This document shows, piece after piece, positions 1 to 10,207 of a stretch of 64,000 nt of DNA; positions within the stretch are counted from its first letter, which is position 1, and each line of letters opens with the position of its first letter. The notes under the pieces were generated by a model. It was given only the letters and a program-made list of their open reading frames with translations. It was not told the DNA's origin and ran no database searches. Source of the DNA: Opitutia bacterium (GTDB taxonomy: Bacteria > Verrucomicrobiota > Verrucomicrobiia > Opitutales > Opitutaceae); the NCBI GenBank assembly GCA_947474365.1, contig CANJIU010000028.1, forward strand, positions 1 through 64,000, given 5' to 3'. Made by a program: the position numbers and the translations under genes.

Positions 1-84
1 CTGGAAAACCGCGCGACCGCGATTTTGGACCGTGTAGATTTTGATTTCGTGTTGTCCGTTGGTGAGAACGATGGGTTGGCTCAT
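1..84 (-). CDS. N-terminus of a truncated gene, possibly a tyrosine-type integrase
   Basis: An open reading frame with ATG at 84 reads 28 codons leftward out of the window. The visible peptide begins MSQPIVLTNGQHEIKIYTVQ and has the polar, beta-rich character of the N-terminal arm-binding region of some verrucomicrobial tyrosine recombinases. That likeness is from memory of the family and cannot be tested on 28 residues. It points away from the DUF885 gene, and the palindrome at 164-180 lies about 80 bp upstream of its start. The product is uncertain; only the open N-terminus is seen directly. Confidence 0.35.
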   Translation of the reverse strand, partial: MSQPIVLTNGQHEIKIYTVQNRGRAVFQ

Positions 85-163
85 GACTTCGGTTGGGTTG
101 TCAACCGCGTGTCATGCAGACCCTGTGGAGCTGCGCATCTCGTTGATTTGACGAGGACCTAAC

Positions 164-180
164 GTCACGTATTACGTGAC
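164..180. promoter_or_regulatory. Perfect 17-bp inverted repeat, possible operator
   Basis: GTCACGTA-T-TACGTGAC is an 8+1+8 perfect palindrome ending one base before the stop codon of the DUF885 gene and about 80 bp upstream of the partial leftward gene. The short loop and absence of a T-run make a terminator unlikely. A dimeric repressor site or a remnant of a mobile-element or toxin-antitoxin promoter is an inference. Confidence 0.4.
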
Positions 181-181
181 A

Positions 182-2008
182 CTACCTCTGGCGACTTTGG
201 GCGAGCTGGGCGGCGACCCACGCGCGGATCTGTTCGTCGAGAACGCTGAGCGGGATGGCGCCGTGGCGGAGCACCTCGTCGTGAAACAACCGTACATCAA
301 ATCTCTTCCCTAATTCACGGGCGGCGTACGCGCGGAGCTCCTTGATTTTGAGTTCGCCCAACTTGTAGGCCAGCGCCTGCCCGGGCCAGACGATATAGCG
401 GTCGATTTCGACGACGATGTCGTGCTCGGATTTCCCCGCGTTGTCCTTGAAAAATTCGATCGCCTGCGTGCGCGTCCAGCCAAACGCATGCATGCCAGTG
501 TCCACGACGAGTCGGATCGCGCGCCACATTTCGTAGGTGAGCTGGCCGAACTTCGCGTACGGGTCGGTGTAAAGGCCAAGTTCGTCGCCGAGACTTTCTG
601 AATAAAGCCCCCAGCCTTCGACAAATGCCGTGTAGCCGCCAAAGCGGCGAAATTCGGGCAGCGCACCCATTTCCTGCGCGAGGGAGATCTGCAGGTGGTG
701 CCCCGGCACCGACTCGTGCAAGGTCAGCGGCTCCATTTCCCATTTCGGCCGGGTGTCGAGCGCGTAGGTGTTGGCAAAGAAATTCCCCGGCCGGCCCGCC
801 TCCGGAGCACCCGGACTATAGTAGGCGGTCGTCTGGGATTTCTCCGCATGGGCCGGCACCGCCAGCACACCATAGGTGGAGCGAGGGAGGGTCTTGAACA
901 GCTTCATGAGCTGCGGGTCGATGCGCTTCGCGATATCGCGGTAGGCACGCAGCAGGTCGTCCTTGTCGGTGAAATAGAATTTCGGATTCGTGCGCAGGTA
1001 CGTGAAAAACTCCGCAAGCGTGCCCTTGAAACCCGTCTGGGTTTTCAAGCGCTCCATTTCGGCGCGGATGCGTTTCACCTCTCCCAGTCCAATCTCGTGG
1101 ATCTGCCGCGCAGTCAGGTTCGTGGACGTCTGTGTCTTGATTTGCCACGCATACCAGGCGTCGCCCTGCGGCAGTGCGGTCGCGGCAATCGTCGCGCGGG
1201 CCCCGGGTAGGTATTTCTCCACTAAAAATGAATGCAGCCGCTGAAAGGCCGGCCGCAGTTGCTCCTCGTAAACGGCCGTCGCGTCCGCGCGCAGCCGTTG
1301 ACCGACTTCTCCAGGGACCGCGGCAGGAATCTCTCCGAAATTCTGCAGCAGCGGGCTCTTCACGGGATCCTCCGTAATCAGATTCAGCACCTGCACCGGC
1401 ACGTCGCGCAGCGTGATTTGCGGAGGCGTCACGCCCTTCTTCAGACCTTCGGCAAGCAATGCGATGACTTGATCCACCACGGCCGGCAAGGCCCGCAGGC
1501 GCGCGACTTGAGTCTCCAATTGCTCCGTCGTGGACGACGGCATGAGGCTGAAGATCTGCGCCGCATCCTGATGCACACCGTTGAGCTGGGAGATCGCCAG
1601 CAGTTCCAAGGGGAAATTGCTCCCCTCGACATTTTCCTCGGTCTGACGCTTGAACAAGTCGTAGCTGATCTGGTCGACCGCATTGAGTTGACCGCGGTCA
1701 ATCGACGCCAGAACCGGCAATGCGCGCCCGGCGTTTTTTCTGCGCTCCTCGATCGCCGCTGGAGAGCTGTCCGTCCATTTTTCCTGGTGCTTCGGGTAGC
1801 CGGTGTAGGTCGCCCACTCCGGAGAAACGGCCATCGTATATTCCCAGTCGAGCTTGAAGAGCGCGTGGAGCCGCTCCGCGGCGGATGAATTTTTGCCGGC
1901 GTCAGCGATCGCCCGGTAACGGGCATCAAAATCGTCGGCCCGCACGGAAATGGCCGACGATACCCCGACCACGAACAGCAAAAGAAGGGAAACCCGGAAT
2001 TGGAGCAT
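182..2008 (-). CDS. DUF885 family exported metallopeptidase-like protein
   Basis: A 608-residue protein with a signal peptide of about 24 residues (hydrophobic LLLLFVVGV core, cleavage near VRA). It matches the DUF885 family, whose members are around 550-620 residues and are thought to be zinc-dependent peptidases acting in the periplasm or at the cell surface. The family hallmark HESVPGHHLQ is at residues 431-440 and supplies the likely metal-binding histidines and catalytic glutamate. A second conserved patch, FVEGWGLYSESLG, follows about 30 residues later. The ATG at 2008 directly precedes the signal peptide. It stands alone, divergent from the rhodanese gene. The family call is firm; substrate and activity are not known from sequence. 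Confidence 0.9.
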   Translation of the reverse strand: MLQFRVSLLLLFVVGVSSAISVRADDFDARYRAIADAGKNSSAAERLHALFKLDWEYTMAVSPEWATYTGYPKHQEKWTDSSPAAIEERRKNAGRALPVLASIDRGQLNAVDQISYDLFKRQTEENVEGSNFPLELLAISQLNGVHQDAAQIFSLMPSSTTEQLETQVARLRALPAVVDQVIALLAEGLKKGVTPPQITLRDVPVQVLNLITEDPVKSPLLQNFGEIPAAVPGEVGQRLRADATAVYEEQLRPAFQRLHSFLVEKYLPGARATIAATALPQGDAWYAWQIKTQTSTNLTARQIHEIGLGEVKRIRAEMERLKTQTGFKGTLAEFFTYLRTNPKFYFTDKDDLLRAYRDIAKRIDPQLMKLFKTLPRSTYGVLAVPAHAEKSQTTAYYSPGAPEAGRPGNFFANTYALDTRPKWEMEPLTLHESVPGHHLQISLAQEMGALPEFRRFGGYTAFVEGWGLYSESLGDELGLYTDPYAKFGQLTYEMWRAIRLVVDTGMHAFGWTRTQAIEFFKDNAGKSEHDIVVEIDRYIVWPGQALAYKLGELKIKELRAYAARELGKRFDVRLFHDEVLRHGAIPLSVLDEQIRAWVAAQLAQSRQR

Positions 2009-2151
2009 GCCCTCCAGCCTCCCAACTCCCGCGTCCGACGCAACCCGACGTTTGCCGGAGTCGCGGCGGGGCCGGCCGTCACCCCCGGGCCGCGCCCTGT
2101 CCCGATCCGTCGGCTTGCGAAATGCGCAGACCTTCCTACGGTTCGCGACGC

Positions 2152-2541
2152 ATGAAATTCCTCACCTCCCTTCTCCTCGCCCTCGGACTGGTTGGCGCCG
2201 CGTTTGCCGGGTCATCCAAGATTCCCGACATCTCCCACGCCGATCTCAATGCAGCCATCGCGGCCAAGGCGGTCACGGTCCTCGATGTCAACGGAACAGA
2301 CTCATTCCAAGAGGGCCGCATCCCCGGCGCCATCGACTATATTGCGCAAAAAGAAAAAATCGCCGCGTTGCTCCCCAAGGACAAGAAGGCCCTCGTCGTG
2401 GCCTACTGCGGCAATGAATATTGCAGCGCCTACCTCGCCGCCGCGACCACCGCGGTCGAACTCGGTTACACCAACGTGAAACACTATTCGCCCGGCATCG
2501 ACGGATGGAAGAAATCGGGCGGCAAGCTGGAGAAGAGCTGA
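2152..2541 (+). CDS. Secreted single-domain rhodanese-like protein
   Basis: A 129-residue protein starting at ATG 2152 with a clear signal peptide (MKFLTSLLLALGLVGAAFAG). The rest is one rhodanese fold: a HADLNAAIAAKAVTVLDVNG start, the GRIPGAIDY motif, and an active-site loop YCGNEYCSA in which the first Cys takes the persulfide-carrying position. The loop differs from the classical CxxxxR loop, as in many small bacterial periplasmic rhodaneses. The frame is open further upstream, but a longer start would bury the signal peptide. It is followed by an intrinsic terminator at 2579-2608. A role in sulfur or redox chemistry of the envelope is inferred. Confidence 0.85.
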   Translation: MKFLTSLLLALGLVGAAFAGSSKIPDISHADLNAAIAAKAVTVLDVNGTDSFQEGRIPGAIDYIAQKEKIAALLPKDKKALVVAYCGNEYCSAYLAAATTAVELGYTNVKHYSPGIDGWKKSGGKLEKS

Positions 2542-2578
2542 GAAACCTCCCGAAAATCCCCTCACGCCTCCACCCTTC

Positions 2579-2608
2579 AACCCGGGCTACCCGCCCGGGT
2601 TTCTTTTT
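2579..2608 (+). terminator. Intrinsic terminator after the rhodanese gene
   Basis: The stem AACCCGGG (2579-2586) pairs with CCCGGGTT (2594-2601) across a 7-nt loop. It is followed by a T-rich tract TTCTTTTT. It lies 38 bp after the rhodanese stop and ends 15 bp before the folA start, so it should separate the two genes. Confidence 0.8.
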
Positions 2609-2622
2609 CCCCAGATCAAACC

Positions 2623-3147
2623 GTGCCAAAGCCCCTTCATCTCATCGTGGCGTGTGCAGAGAACCGCGTCATCGGTCGGGAGCGCAAATTGCCGTGGCAC
2701 CTCCCGGAGGACCTGAAGTATTTTCACGATGCCACCGCCGGCCAGATCTGCGTGCTCGGTCGTATCTGTTACGAGACGTGGCCGCGGGCCAACACCGAAG
2801 GGCGACGACCCATCGTGTTAACGAGCCACTCCCTCATCGAGAACCGGAATGCGGGCGAAAACGCCCCGATCGTCGCAGATTCGTTGACCGCCGCCTTGAC
2901 CGCCGCGGAGGAACTGCCCGGCGAAATCTACATCTGCGGCGGCGAACGCATCTACGGTGAAACCCTTGCGCTCGCGGGCATGCGCGCCCTGCGGCTCCAT
3001 TTGACCCTGATCCACTCCGACGTGCCCGGTGACACCTTTTTCCCCGAGTGGCGCCACCTCGCGTGGCAGGAACTCTCCCGCCGGGAAAGCGCCGACTCAA
3101 AATACCGATACACGTTCCTGACGCTCGCTCTCCCCTCCCCGCGCTAG
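2623..3147 (+). CDS. folA: Dihydrofolate reductase
   Basis: A 174-residue type I dihydrofolate reductase, reducing dihydrofolate to tetrahydrofolate with NADPH in the cytoplasm. Visible family features are the N-terminal strand LIVACAENRVIGRERKLPW, the substrate-site motif HLPEDLKYF with the catalytic acid, the GRICYETWP nucleotide loop (standing for the usual GRkTyeSi), and IYICGGERIYGETL near residue 105. It starts with GTG at 2623, right after a terminator, so it needs its own promoter or read-through. No thyA is adjacent. Length and motifs are typical. Confidence 0.93.
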   Translation: MPKPLHLIVACAENRVIGRERKLPWHLPEDLKYFHDATAGQICVLGRICYETWPRANTEGRRPIVLTSHSLIENRNAGENAPIVADSLTAALTAAEELPGEIYICGGERIYGETLALAGMRALRLHLTLIHSDVPGDTFFPEWRHLAWQELSRRESADSKYRYTFLTLALPSPR

Positions 3148-3149
3148 CC

Positions 3150-4232
3150 TTACTTTTTCGGCGCACCGCGGTTGACCCGCCCCATCAGTTCAAATCCCAG
3201 CGTCTCCGGCGGCGCACCGGTGTCCGTGTTGGTGAGCACAGCAACTGCAATGCCCGCAAGAGGTTCAAAGGCGACAAACGCCCGGAAACCAGCAGTGGCG
3301 CCATTGTGCCAGTAAATCGGCCGCGGCGTGCCCGTCGTGCTCATCCAGTTCAACCCGATCTTCCCTGGGCCGTCACCCATCGTCCGCAGCGGCCGGATGC
3401 ATTCGCGGATGCTCGCGTTGACGCTCGTCTCCCGCTGCCCGAGGCACGCCTGGAGAAATTTGGCCATGTCTCGCGCCGTCGACCGCAGCGCGCCGGACGG
3501 CGCCAGCGCATCAAACTCCCAATGCGCCACTTTCCGTCCCTTCACCAACGCAGGAGGAAAATCCGCCGGAGCCTTCACTCCCACGAGCCCGAGCCAGGTA
3601 TGCTCGAGGCCGAGCGGATCAAGCACGCGCTCCTGCAGGACCCGGGGATAATCCCCGCCCCATGCCGCCGCCAGCGCGTGCCCGAGCAAAACGACACCGA
3701 AATTCGAATACACCGATTTGCCGCCGACGACGGCGGTCGCGCCGTCCCGCCGAAACGCCACCGTCAGCTGCGACCGGGTGAAGCCGGCCCGGTTGCCGTC
3801 GGCCGAGCTGAAATCCGACGCCATACGCGGCAAACCCGAGCTGTGGGTCGCGAGGGACACCAGCGTGATTTTCGCCAGCTTGGGCACGTCAGGATCACCC
3901 GGTGGAAGCAGATATTTCGCCGCCGCGTCCTCCCGACTAACGTTGCCCGCCTTTTCGCTCTCGGCGAGGAGCAGCGCCACGAACAGCTTGCTCACCGATC
4001 CGATCTCAAAGGTCGTGTCCGGCGTGATCGACCGACTGTCGCCCGGCCCAAACTGTCCGTTCGCGGCAAACGTCACGCCCTCGGCGTCGATGAAGGCCAC
4101 GGACGCGCCGCCCGGACGCACACCAAACCACCGTTTCGCCGCCGCCTCGACTTCGGGACGTGCCCGTGCGGGTGCGGCAAGTCCGACTCCCAGCTCGGCG
4201 ACTCCGAATAGGAACAAGGCGAGGTTTCGCAT
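3150..4232 (-). CDS. Serine beta-lactamase-like hydrolase (class C / PBP fold)
   Basis: A 360-residue exported protein (hydrophobic N-terminus, cleavage near residue 24). The three catalytic motifs of the beta-lactamase/transpeptidase-like superfamily are present: SVSK at 79-82 with the nucleophilic serine, YSN at 175-177, and HNG at 309-311 in place of KTG. HxG in the third box is common in family VIII esterases and D-aminopeptidase-like members, so esterase or peptidase activity is as likely as antibiotic hydrolysis. The stop lies 2 bp from the folA stop (convergent). No ampR-like regulator is adjacent, which argues against an inducible resistance gene. Confidence 0.88.
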   Translation of the reverse strand: MRNLALFLFGVAELGVGLAAPARARPEVEAAAKRWFGVRPGGASVAFIDAEGVTFAANGQFGPGDSRSITPDTTFEIGSVSKLFVALLLAESEKAGNVSREDAAAKYLLPPGDPDVPKLAKITLVSLATHSSGLPRMASDFSSADGNRAGFTRSQLTVAFRRDGATAVVGGKSVYSNFGVVLLGHALAAAWGGDYPRVLQERVLDPLGLEHTWLGLVGVKAPADFPPALVKGRKVAHWEFDALAPSGALRSTARDMAKFLQACLGQRETSVNASIRECIRPLRTMGDGPGKIGLNWMSTTGTPRPIYWHNGATAGFRAFVAFEPLAGIAVAVLTNTDTGAPPETLGFELMGRVNRGAPKK

Positions 4233-4299
4233 GAGGGGCGACGTGGAGTTGAAAAGGAGGGGGCGAACACAGCGACTCGGGGCGCACCGCGATCCGGCA

Positions 4300-4824
4300 C
4301 TACTTTTTTGCCGCGTGGGCCGCCGCGGTCACCATGTACTTTTCAGCCCAGGGTCGGAGGCTTGCCTTTTCCTTGTCCGTCAACGGCCGCACCACCTTGG
4401 CCGGCGCACCGAGGATCATCGAGCCCGGCGGCGCCACAAAGCGCTGCGTGACGAGGGCGTGCGCCCCCACGATGCAATGATCACCGATCACCGCACCGTC
4501 GAGGATCGTGGCTCCCATGCCAATCAGGCATTCGTTGCCAATGTCGCACGCGTGGATGATCGCCGCATGTCCGATCGTTGTGTGGTGGCCCACTCGCACA
4601 CCATAATCATCCGCCAGGTGGACAATCGTGCCATCCTGCACGTTCGTCCCGTCGCCGATCACGATGGAATTGATGTCGCCACGGAGGACGGCGCCGTACC
4701 ACACGCTGCTCTGCGCCCCGAGCGTCACGTCGCCAATCACGGTGGCGTTCGGCGCGATGAAGGCCGCGCGGGCGACGTCGGGCGTGCGGCTGAAATGACG
4801 GGCGAGTCGCTCGTGAATGGTCAT
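4300..4824 (-). CDS. Gamma-carbonic-anhydrase-like hexapeptide-repeat protein
   Basis: A 174-residue left-handed beta-helix protein of the YrdA/PaaY/gamma-carbonic anhydrase family. Repeating hexapeptides run from about residue 25 to 140, for example VIGDVTLG, GDINSIVIGDGTNVQDG and IGHAAIIHACDIGNECLIG. The histidines expected for metal binding between subunits are present in IVHL and GHHTTIGHAAIIH. The ATG at 4824 gives the standard MTIHERLARHF start; an upstream in-frame start would extend into the permease gene. It follows the permease with a 7-bp gap and is probably the last gene of the ABC operon. Bicarbonate dehydration is possible, but many family members have no proven activity. Confidence 0.85.
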   Translation of the reverse strand: MTIHERLARHFSRTPDVARAAFIAPNATVIGDVTLGAQSSVWYGAVLRGDINSIVIGDGTNVQDGTIVHLADDYGVRVGHHTTIGHAAIIHACDIGNECLIGMGATILDGAVIGDHCIVGAHALVTQRFVAPPGSMILGAPAKVVRPLTDKEKASLRPWAEKYMVTAAAHAAKK

Positions 4825-4831
4825 GGCAGAA

Positions 4832-5806
4832 TTACTTTTCCTTCGAATAGGGAACACCGATCGCACGGGGCGCAACCGTCCGGCCGACGAACCCTGAGAG
4901 CAGCAGGACCGTCAGAGCATAGGGCAGCGCGAGGATGAATTGCACCGGAATCACGCCGATGAACGGCAGCGCCACACCCTGCAGCCGCGTCGCCAGAGCA
5001 TCGGTAAACGCAAAGAGCAGGCACGCCCCCAGCGTCGGCACCGGCTTCCATTTGCCGAAAATCAGCGCCGCGAGCGCGAGGTAACCCTTGCCCGCCGTCA
5101 TGTCGCGGACAAATCCGGCGCTGGCCGCGGTCGACAAATATGTCCCGGCCACACCGCAAAGGACGCCCGAGATGATCACCGCACGATATCGCAGCCAGAC
5201 GACGGAGATGCCCGCGGTATCAACCGCCTGCGGATTTTCCCCGACTGCGCGCAGGCGCAGGCCAAATCGCGTCCAAAAGAGCACCCAAGCGCTGAATGGC
5301 ACGAGGGCGGCGGCGAGATAGACGACAAGGTTGTGGCCGCTCAGGAGTTCGGCGTAGAGCAAACCCGGCATCGGATGTTCGCGCGCCATCTGGGCCCAGG
5401 GCCAAACGATCCCAGTGAAACGCTGGCTGGCGCCGTCGAGTTGCGGCGTCTGCCCCCCGAGGTTGAACCACGCCAGGCCGAGCGTGGGCCCCAGGCCGCC
5501 GACCATAATCGTGACCGCCATGCCTGCGACCACCTGGTTGCCGCGCTGCGTGATGCAGGCGAATCCGATGATCAATGCGAGGAACACCGCAGTGGCGATG
5601 CCCGCTCCCAACCCGAGCCAGGCGGAGCCGGACACGGCGGAAACGGACGCGGCCGCGAACGCCGCACCGAGCATCTTCCCCTCGATGCCGAGATCGATGA
5701 CCCCGGAACGTTCGGAGAACATGCCCGCCAGTGCGGCCAGCAGCAGCGGCGTCGCCACGCGAATGGTGGCAGCCAGCAGCAGGACGATGAGCGTATAAGT
5801 CTCCAT
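4832..5806 (-). CDS. ABC transporter permease, BMP-associated (second permease)
   Basis: A 324-residue inner-membrane protein with about eight to ten hydrophobic segments, of the branched-chain/simple-sugar permease superfamily (NupQ/YufQ-like). The EAA-like cytoplasmic loop reads GFACITQRGNQVVAGMAVTI and is followed by a second family motif, RFGLRLRAVGENPQAVDTAGI. In this system two different permeases form a heterodimer. The gene abuts the first permease with no gap (5806/5807), so translation is probably coupled. The substrate cannot be fixed; related systems carry purine nucleosides. Confidence 0.9.
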   Translation of the reverse strand: METYTLIVLLLAATIRVATPLLLAALAGMFSERSGVIDLGIEGKMLGAAFAAASVSAVSGSAWLGLGAGIATAVFLALIIGFACITQRGNQVVAGMAVTIMVGGLGPTLGLAWFNLGGQTPQLDGASQRFTGIVWPWAQMAREHPMPGLLYAELLSGHNLVVYLAAALVPFSAWVLFWTRFGLRLRAVGENPQAVDTAGISVVWLRYRAVIISGVLCGVAGTYLSTAASAGFVRDMTAGKGYLALAALIFGKWKPVPTLGACLLFAFTDALATRLQGVALPFIGVIPVQFILALPYALTVLLLSGFVGRTVAPRAIGVPYSKEK

Positions 5807-6912
5807 CTACGGCGTGGGCTCGGGCCGTTGGAAACGCAACAACCACGAGGCCAGGGGCGCCCGGAAAAGATTTTCCATCGCGCCACAGAGCAAGATCACG
5901 AGGCCCTGGATCACGACGACCATGTCGCGGTTGATCTTCGGCAGGTCGAACGAGAGTTGCGAGCCGCCCTGATAAAGCGCGCCGAACAGCACGGAGGCAA
6001 TGACGATGCCAACCGGATGGTTCCGGCCCATGAGCGCGACGGCGATGCCCACAAAGCCCGCGCCACCGGGAAAATCGATCAGGATGCGGTGTTGCGAGCC
6101 GAGGAGTTCGTTCAGCCCGAGGCAGCCCGCCAGCGCACCGGAGAGGAGCATCGAGCCGATCATGATACGGGAAGGCGCGATGCCCGCATAGACGGCGGCC
6201 GCGGCGTTTTCGCCCGCCACCCGCAGCGCGTAGCCCCAGCGCGTCTGCCAGATGAAGACCCACACGCCCGCCGCCGCAACCAGCGCCAGGAAAAAAGCCA
6301 AATTGAGCGGCGAGGCGGCGAAGGTGATCCCAAGCCGGCCGAGCAGGTCGGACGCGGCCGGCATGATCGCACCCGGACCGAACTCGCGCGACTCCGGCGA
6401 CTGCTGGCCGGGCTTGATGAGCACGTTGACCAGCAGGTACGTCATCAGCGCCGAAGCGATGAAGTTAAACATGATCGTCGTGATGACGATGTGACTGCCA
6501 CGGCGGGCCTGCAGCCAGGCCGGCAGAAACGCCCACGCCGCTCCGAAGACCGCGCCGGCGAGAATCGAGAGCGGCAGCACCACCAACGGATGCGAGCCGC
6601 CGAGCCACAGCGCGACGAGGCCGACGCCGAGGCCGCCGACGTAAGCCTGCCCCTCGGCTCCGATGTTGAACAAGCCTGCATGATACGCGACTGCGACTGC
6701 CAGCCCCGTGAAGATAAAGTTGGTCGCGTAGTACAGGGTGTAACCGATGCCCTCCTGCGACCCCAGCGAACCCGCCGACATGAGCTTGAGCGCAGTCCAG
6801 GGGTTTTCGCCGAGAAGTCGAACGATCGCGCCGGACAACGCCAACGCAACCGCCAGATTGATCAGCGGGAGCAACCCGAACTCAGCCCAACGGGGAAGTT
6901 TCGCCGCCGCGC

Positions 6913-6916
<4 letters not shown>
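5807..6916 (-). CDS. ABC transporter permease, BMP-associated (first permease)
   Basis: A 369-residue polytopic membrane protein, NupP/YufP-like. Family motifs include FNIGAEGQAYVGGLGVG, the coupling loop LQARRGSHIVITTIMFNFIA, and RWGYALRVAGENAAAAVYAGI. It has an N-terminal hydrophobic segment and a periplasmic stretch rich in P, S and Q before the middle segments. The start codon overlaps the ATPase stop by 4 bp (6913-6916). With the adjoining permease it should form the channel of the importer. Confidence 0.9.
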
Positions 6917-8465
<1,549 letters not shown>

Positions 8466-8469
<4 letters not shown>

Positions 8470-9455
8470 GGCGACTTGTATTCCGCCACCTTCAGCTTGC
8501 CGCTGATGATGTCAGCCTTCGCCTCGTTCAATTTCCGCTCCATCTCCGGTGAAATCAGTTTCCGGTTGTGCTCATCGAGCGAGTAGTCGACGCCCTGTTC
8601 GGCGAGGCCGAGGACGACTTTCCCCGCCTTCCACTTTCCTTCCCTCGCCAATTTGAACGCGCTGTAAACTGCCACGTCGACGCGCTTCATGGCGGACGTC
8701 AGCACGCTGCCGGGGTGAAGGTAGTTTTGGTTGCTGTCGCAACCGATGCTGAGTTTCCCCGCGTCCTTGGCGGCCTGCATCACGCCGATGCCGGTGGCGC
8801 CTGCTGCGTGGAAGATGACGTCCGCTCCGCGGCCAAACTGGCTCTTGGCGAGTTCGGCGCCCTTGGTGGGATCGCCCCACGCCGCCGGAGTCGTGCCGGT
8901 CATGTTCTGAAACACCTCCGCCTGCGGGTTCACGTGGCGGGCGCCCTCCGCATAACCGAGAGCAAATTTCCGGATGAGCGGGATGTCCATGCCGCCGACG
9001 AACCCGACCTTGCCGGACTTCGACGCCAGCGCCGCCGCCATCCCACAGAGAAAGGACGATTCCTGTTCGCGGAAGTTCACCGACTGCACATTCGGGAGGT
9101 CGACGACCGCGTCGACGATGGTGAATTTCACGTTGGGAAATTGTTTCGCGACCTTTTCGACCGCGGAGGCCTGGGTGAATCCAATCGCGACGATGATGCT
9201 CGCCCCGCGTTTCGCGAGCTGCGCCATCGCCTGCTCGCGCTGGGCGGCGTTGGTGATCTCAAATTCCCGGTAAGCGACGCCGGTCTCCTTCTTGAATTTC
9301 TCCGCGCCCTCGCTGGCGGACTGGTTGAACGAGCGATCAAACTTGCCGCCAAAATCGAACACGATCGCGGGCATGAATTCGCCAGCGGCACGGAGACCGG
9401 CGGTAGCAAGCGTCAGGGCGGCGATGACTACGGGAACAAATCGGGGGAAGTGCAT
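8466..9455 (-). CDS. BMP/PnrA-family substrate-binding protein
   Basis: A 329-residue periplasmic binding protein starting the importer operon. After a signal peptide (about residues 1-24) the mature part opens with the family pattern FDFGGKFDRSFNQSASEGAEKF and continues with VGFVGGMDIPLIRKFALGYAEGA and IFHAAGATGIGVMQAAKD. BMP relatives such as PnrA and NupN bind purine nucleosides, so a nucleoside is the leading candidate. It has no lipobox cysteine, whereas most Gram-positive and spirochaete relatives are lipoproteins, so it should be freely soluble in the periplasm. Confident as to family, open as to ligand. Confidence 0.92.
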
Positions 9456-9572
9456 GAAAAATTCAGTTTTTACCCGGGGCCGGCCGCGACGCTGGGAAAA
9501 AGCCCGGTCCGAGGCAATGCCCGAAGCGACCGCCTTCTCGGGCAGACTTCGGTAGACGCGACGGCGTGATCC

Positions 9573-9956
9573 TCAACCCTTCTGCTTCCACAGGCCGCCC
9601 GGTTCCTGGATCCATTCCCCACGCTTCGCCTCGGCCGCCAGCTTCCCCGCGCGGGTACGACCGACCTCGTCGACGCTGATTTTGTTTTGCGCCGCGATCG
9701 CCGCATAGACGAGACGGCGATCGGTGTTTTCGTCGGAGAGGATTCGCTGTTCTTCCCCCGACAGCGCGTCGCGCATCTCAAGGAACCCGCGGTTGTTCTC
9801 GCCCGCGGCATGGCGGGCCTTGAGCCGGACCACCAACTCAACGCGCTTCTCAATCCGGGCGCGCACGACGGCCAGATCTTCGGCGCGGATCGCGACCGCC
9901 CCAAAGCCAAGGGTGACGACGAGGAGCAGCAAACGGACAAGGAGGAGTGGTTTCAT
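9573..9956 (-). CDS. ydbL: YdbL-like periplasmic protein (DUF1318)
   Basis: A 127-residue exported protein with a signal peptide (MKPLLLVRLLLLVVTLGFGA). The mature part has the DUF1318 features: an N-terminal helix of charged residues, a LKARHAAGENNRGFLEMR segment with the GE..NGxle-type motif, and a C-terminal QNKISVDEVGRTRAGKLAAEA helix. It overlaps the upstream lipoprotein gene by 4 bp (9953-9956) and is third in a ydbH-ynbE-ydbL order identical to E. coli. In E. coli YdbL acts as a periplasmic helper that keeps YnbE from self-association. That role here is inferred from homology and gene order. Confidence 0.85.
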   Translation of the reverse strand: MKPLLLVRLLLLVVTLGFGAVAIRAEDLAVVRARIEKRVELVVRLKARHAAGENNRGFLEMRDALSGEEQRILSDENTDRRLVYAAIAAQNKISVDEVGRTRAGKLAAEAKRGEWIQEPGGLWKQKG

Positions 9957-10156
9957 GGTGTTCCGGTTTTGGTCGCACTGACGGCGGCGGCCTTTTTGTC
10001 GATATCGCCAAAAAAATCGTCGAGGGCCTTCTCCACTTTCACATTAACATCGACGGTGATGTGGATCGGTTTCACCTCGATGGGCTCGGTCTTGACGCTG
10101 ACGCACCCTCCAAGGCTCAAGGACAGAGGAAGGAGGAGTGGGAAGATTCGTTTCAT
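9953..10156 (-). CDS. ynbE: YnbE-like small lipoprotein
   Basis: A 67-residue lipoprotein. The preferred start is the ATG at 10156, giving MKRIFPLLLPLSLSLGGCVS with a lipobox LGGC and mature Cys at about residue 18. An upstream ATG at 10207 would add 17 residues before the signal. The mature part, PIEVKPIHITVDVNVKVEKALDDFF, is the amphipathic beta-strand pattern typical of YnbE. In E. coli YnbE sits in the outer membrane and extends the beta-groove of YdbH. It lies between ydbL (4-bp overlap) and ydbH, and the three are probably co-transcribed. Confidence 0.82.
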   Translation of the reverse strand: MKRIFPLLLPLSLSLGGCVSVKTEPIEVKPIHITVDVNVKVEKALDDFFGDIDKKAAAVSATKTGTP

Positions 10157-10207
10157 GGCCGGGCGCAGGTTGTGGTGTGGGACGATCCGTTTCAACGCAT
10201 GATTCAT

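Noticed and set aside
9456-9572. GCCCGA...TCGGGC hairpin with a later T5 run downstream of ydbL
   Set aside because: The T-run is not next to the stem, so it does not meet the usual form of an intrinsic terminator.
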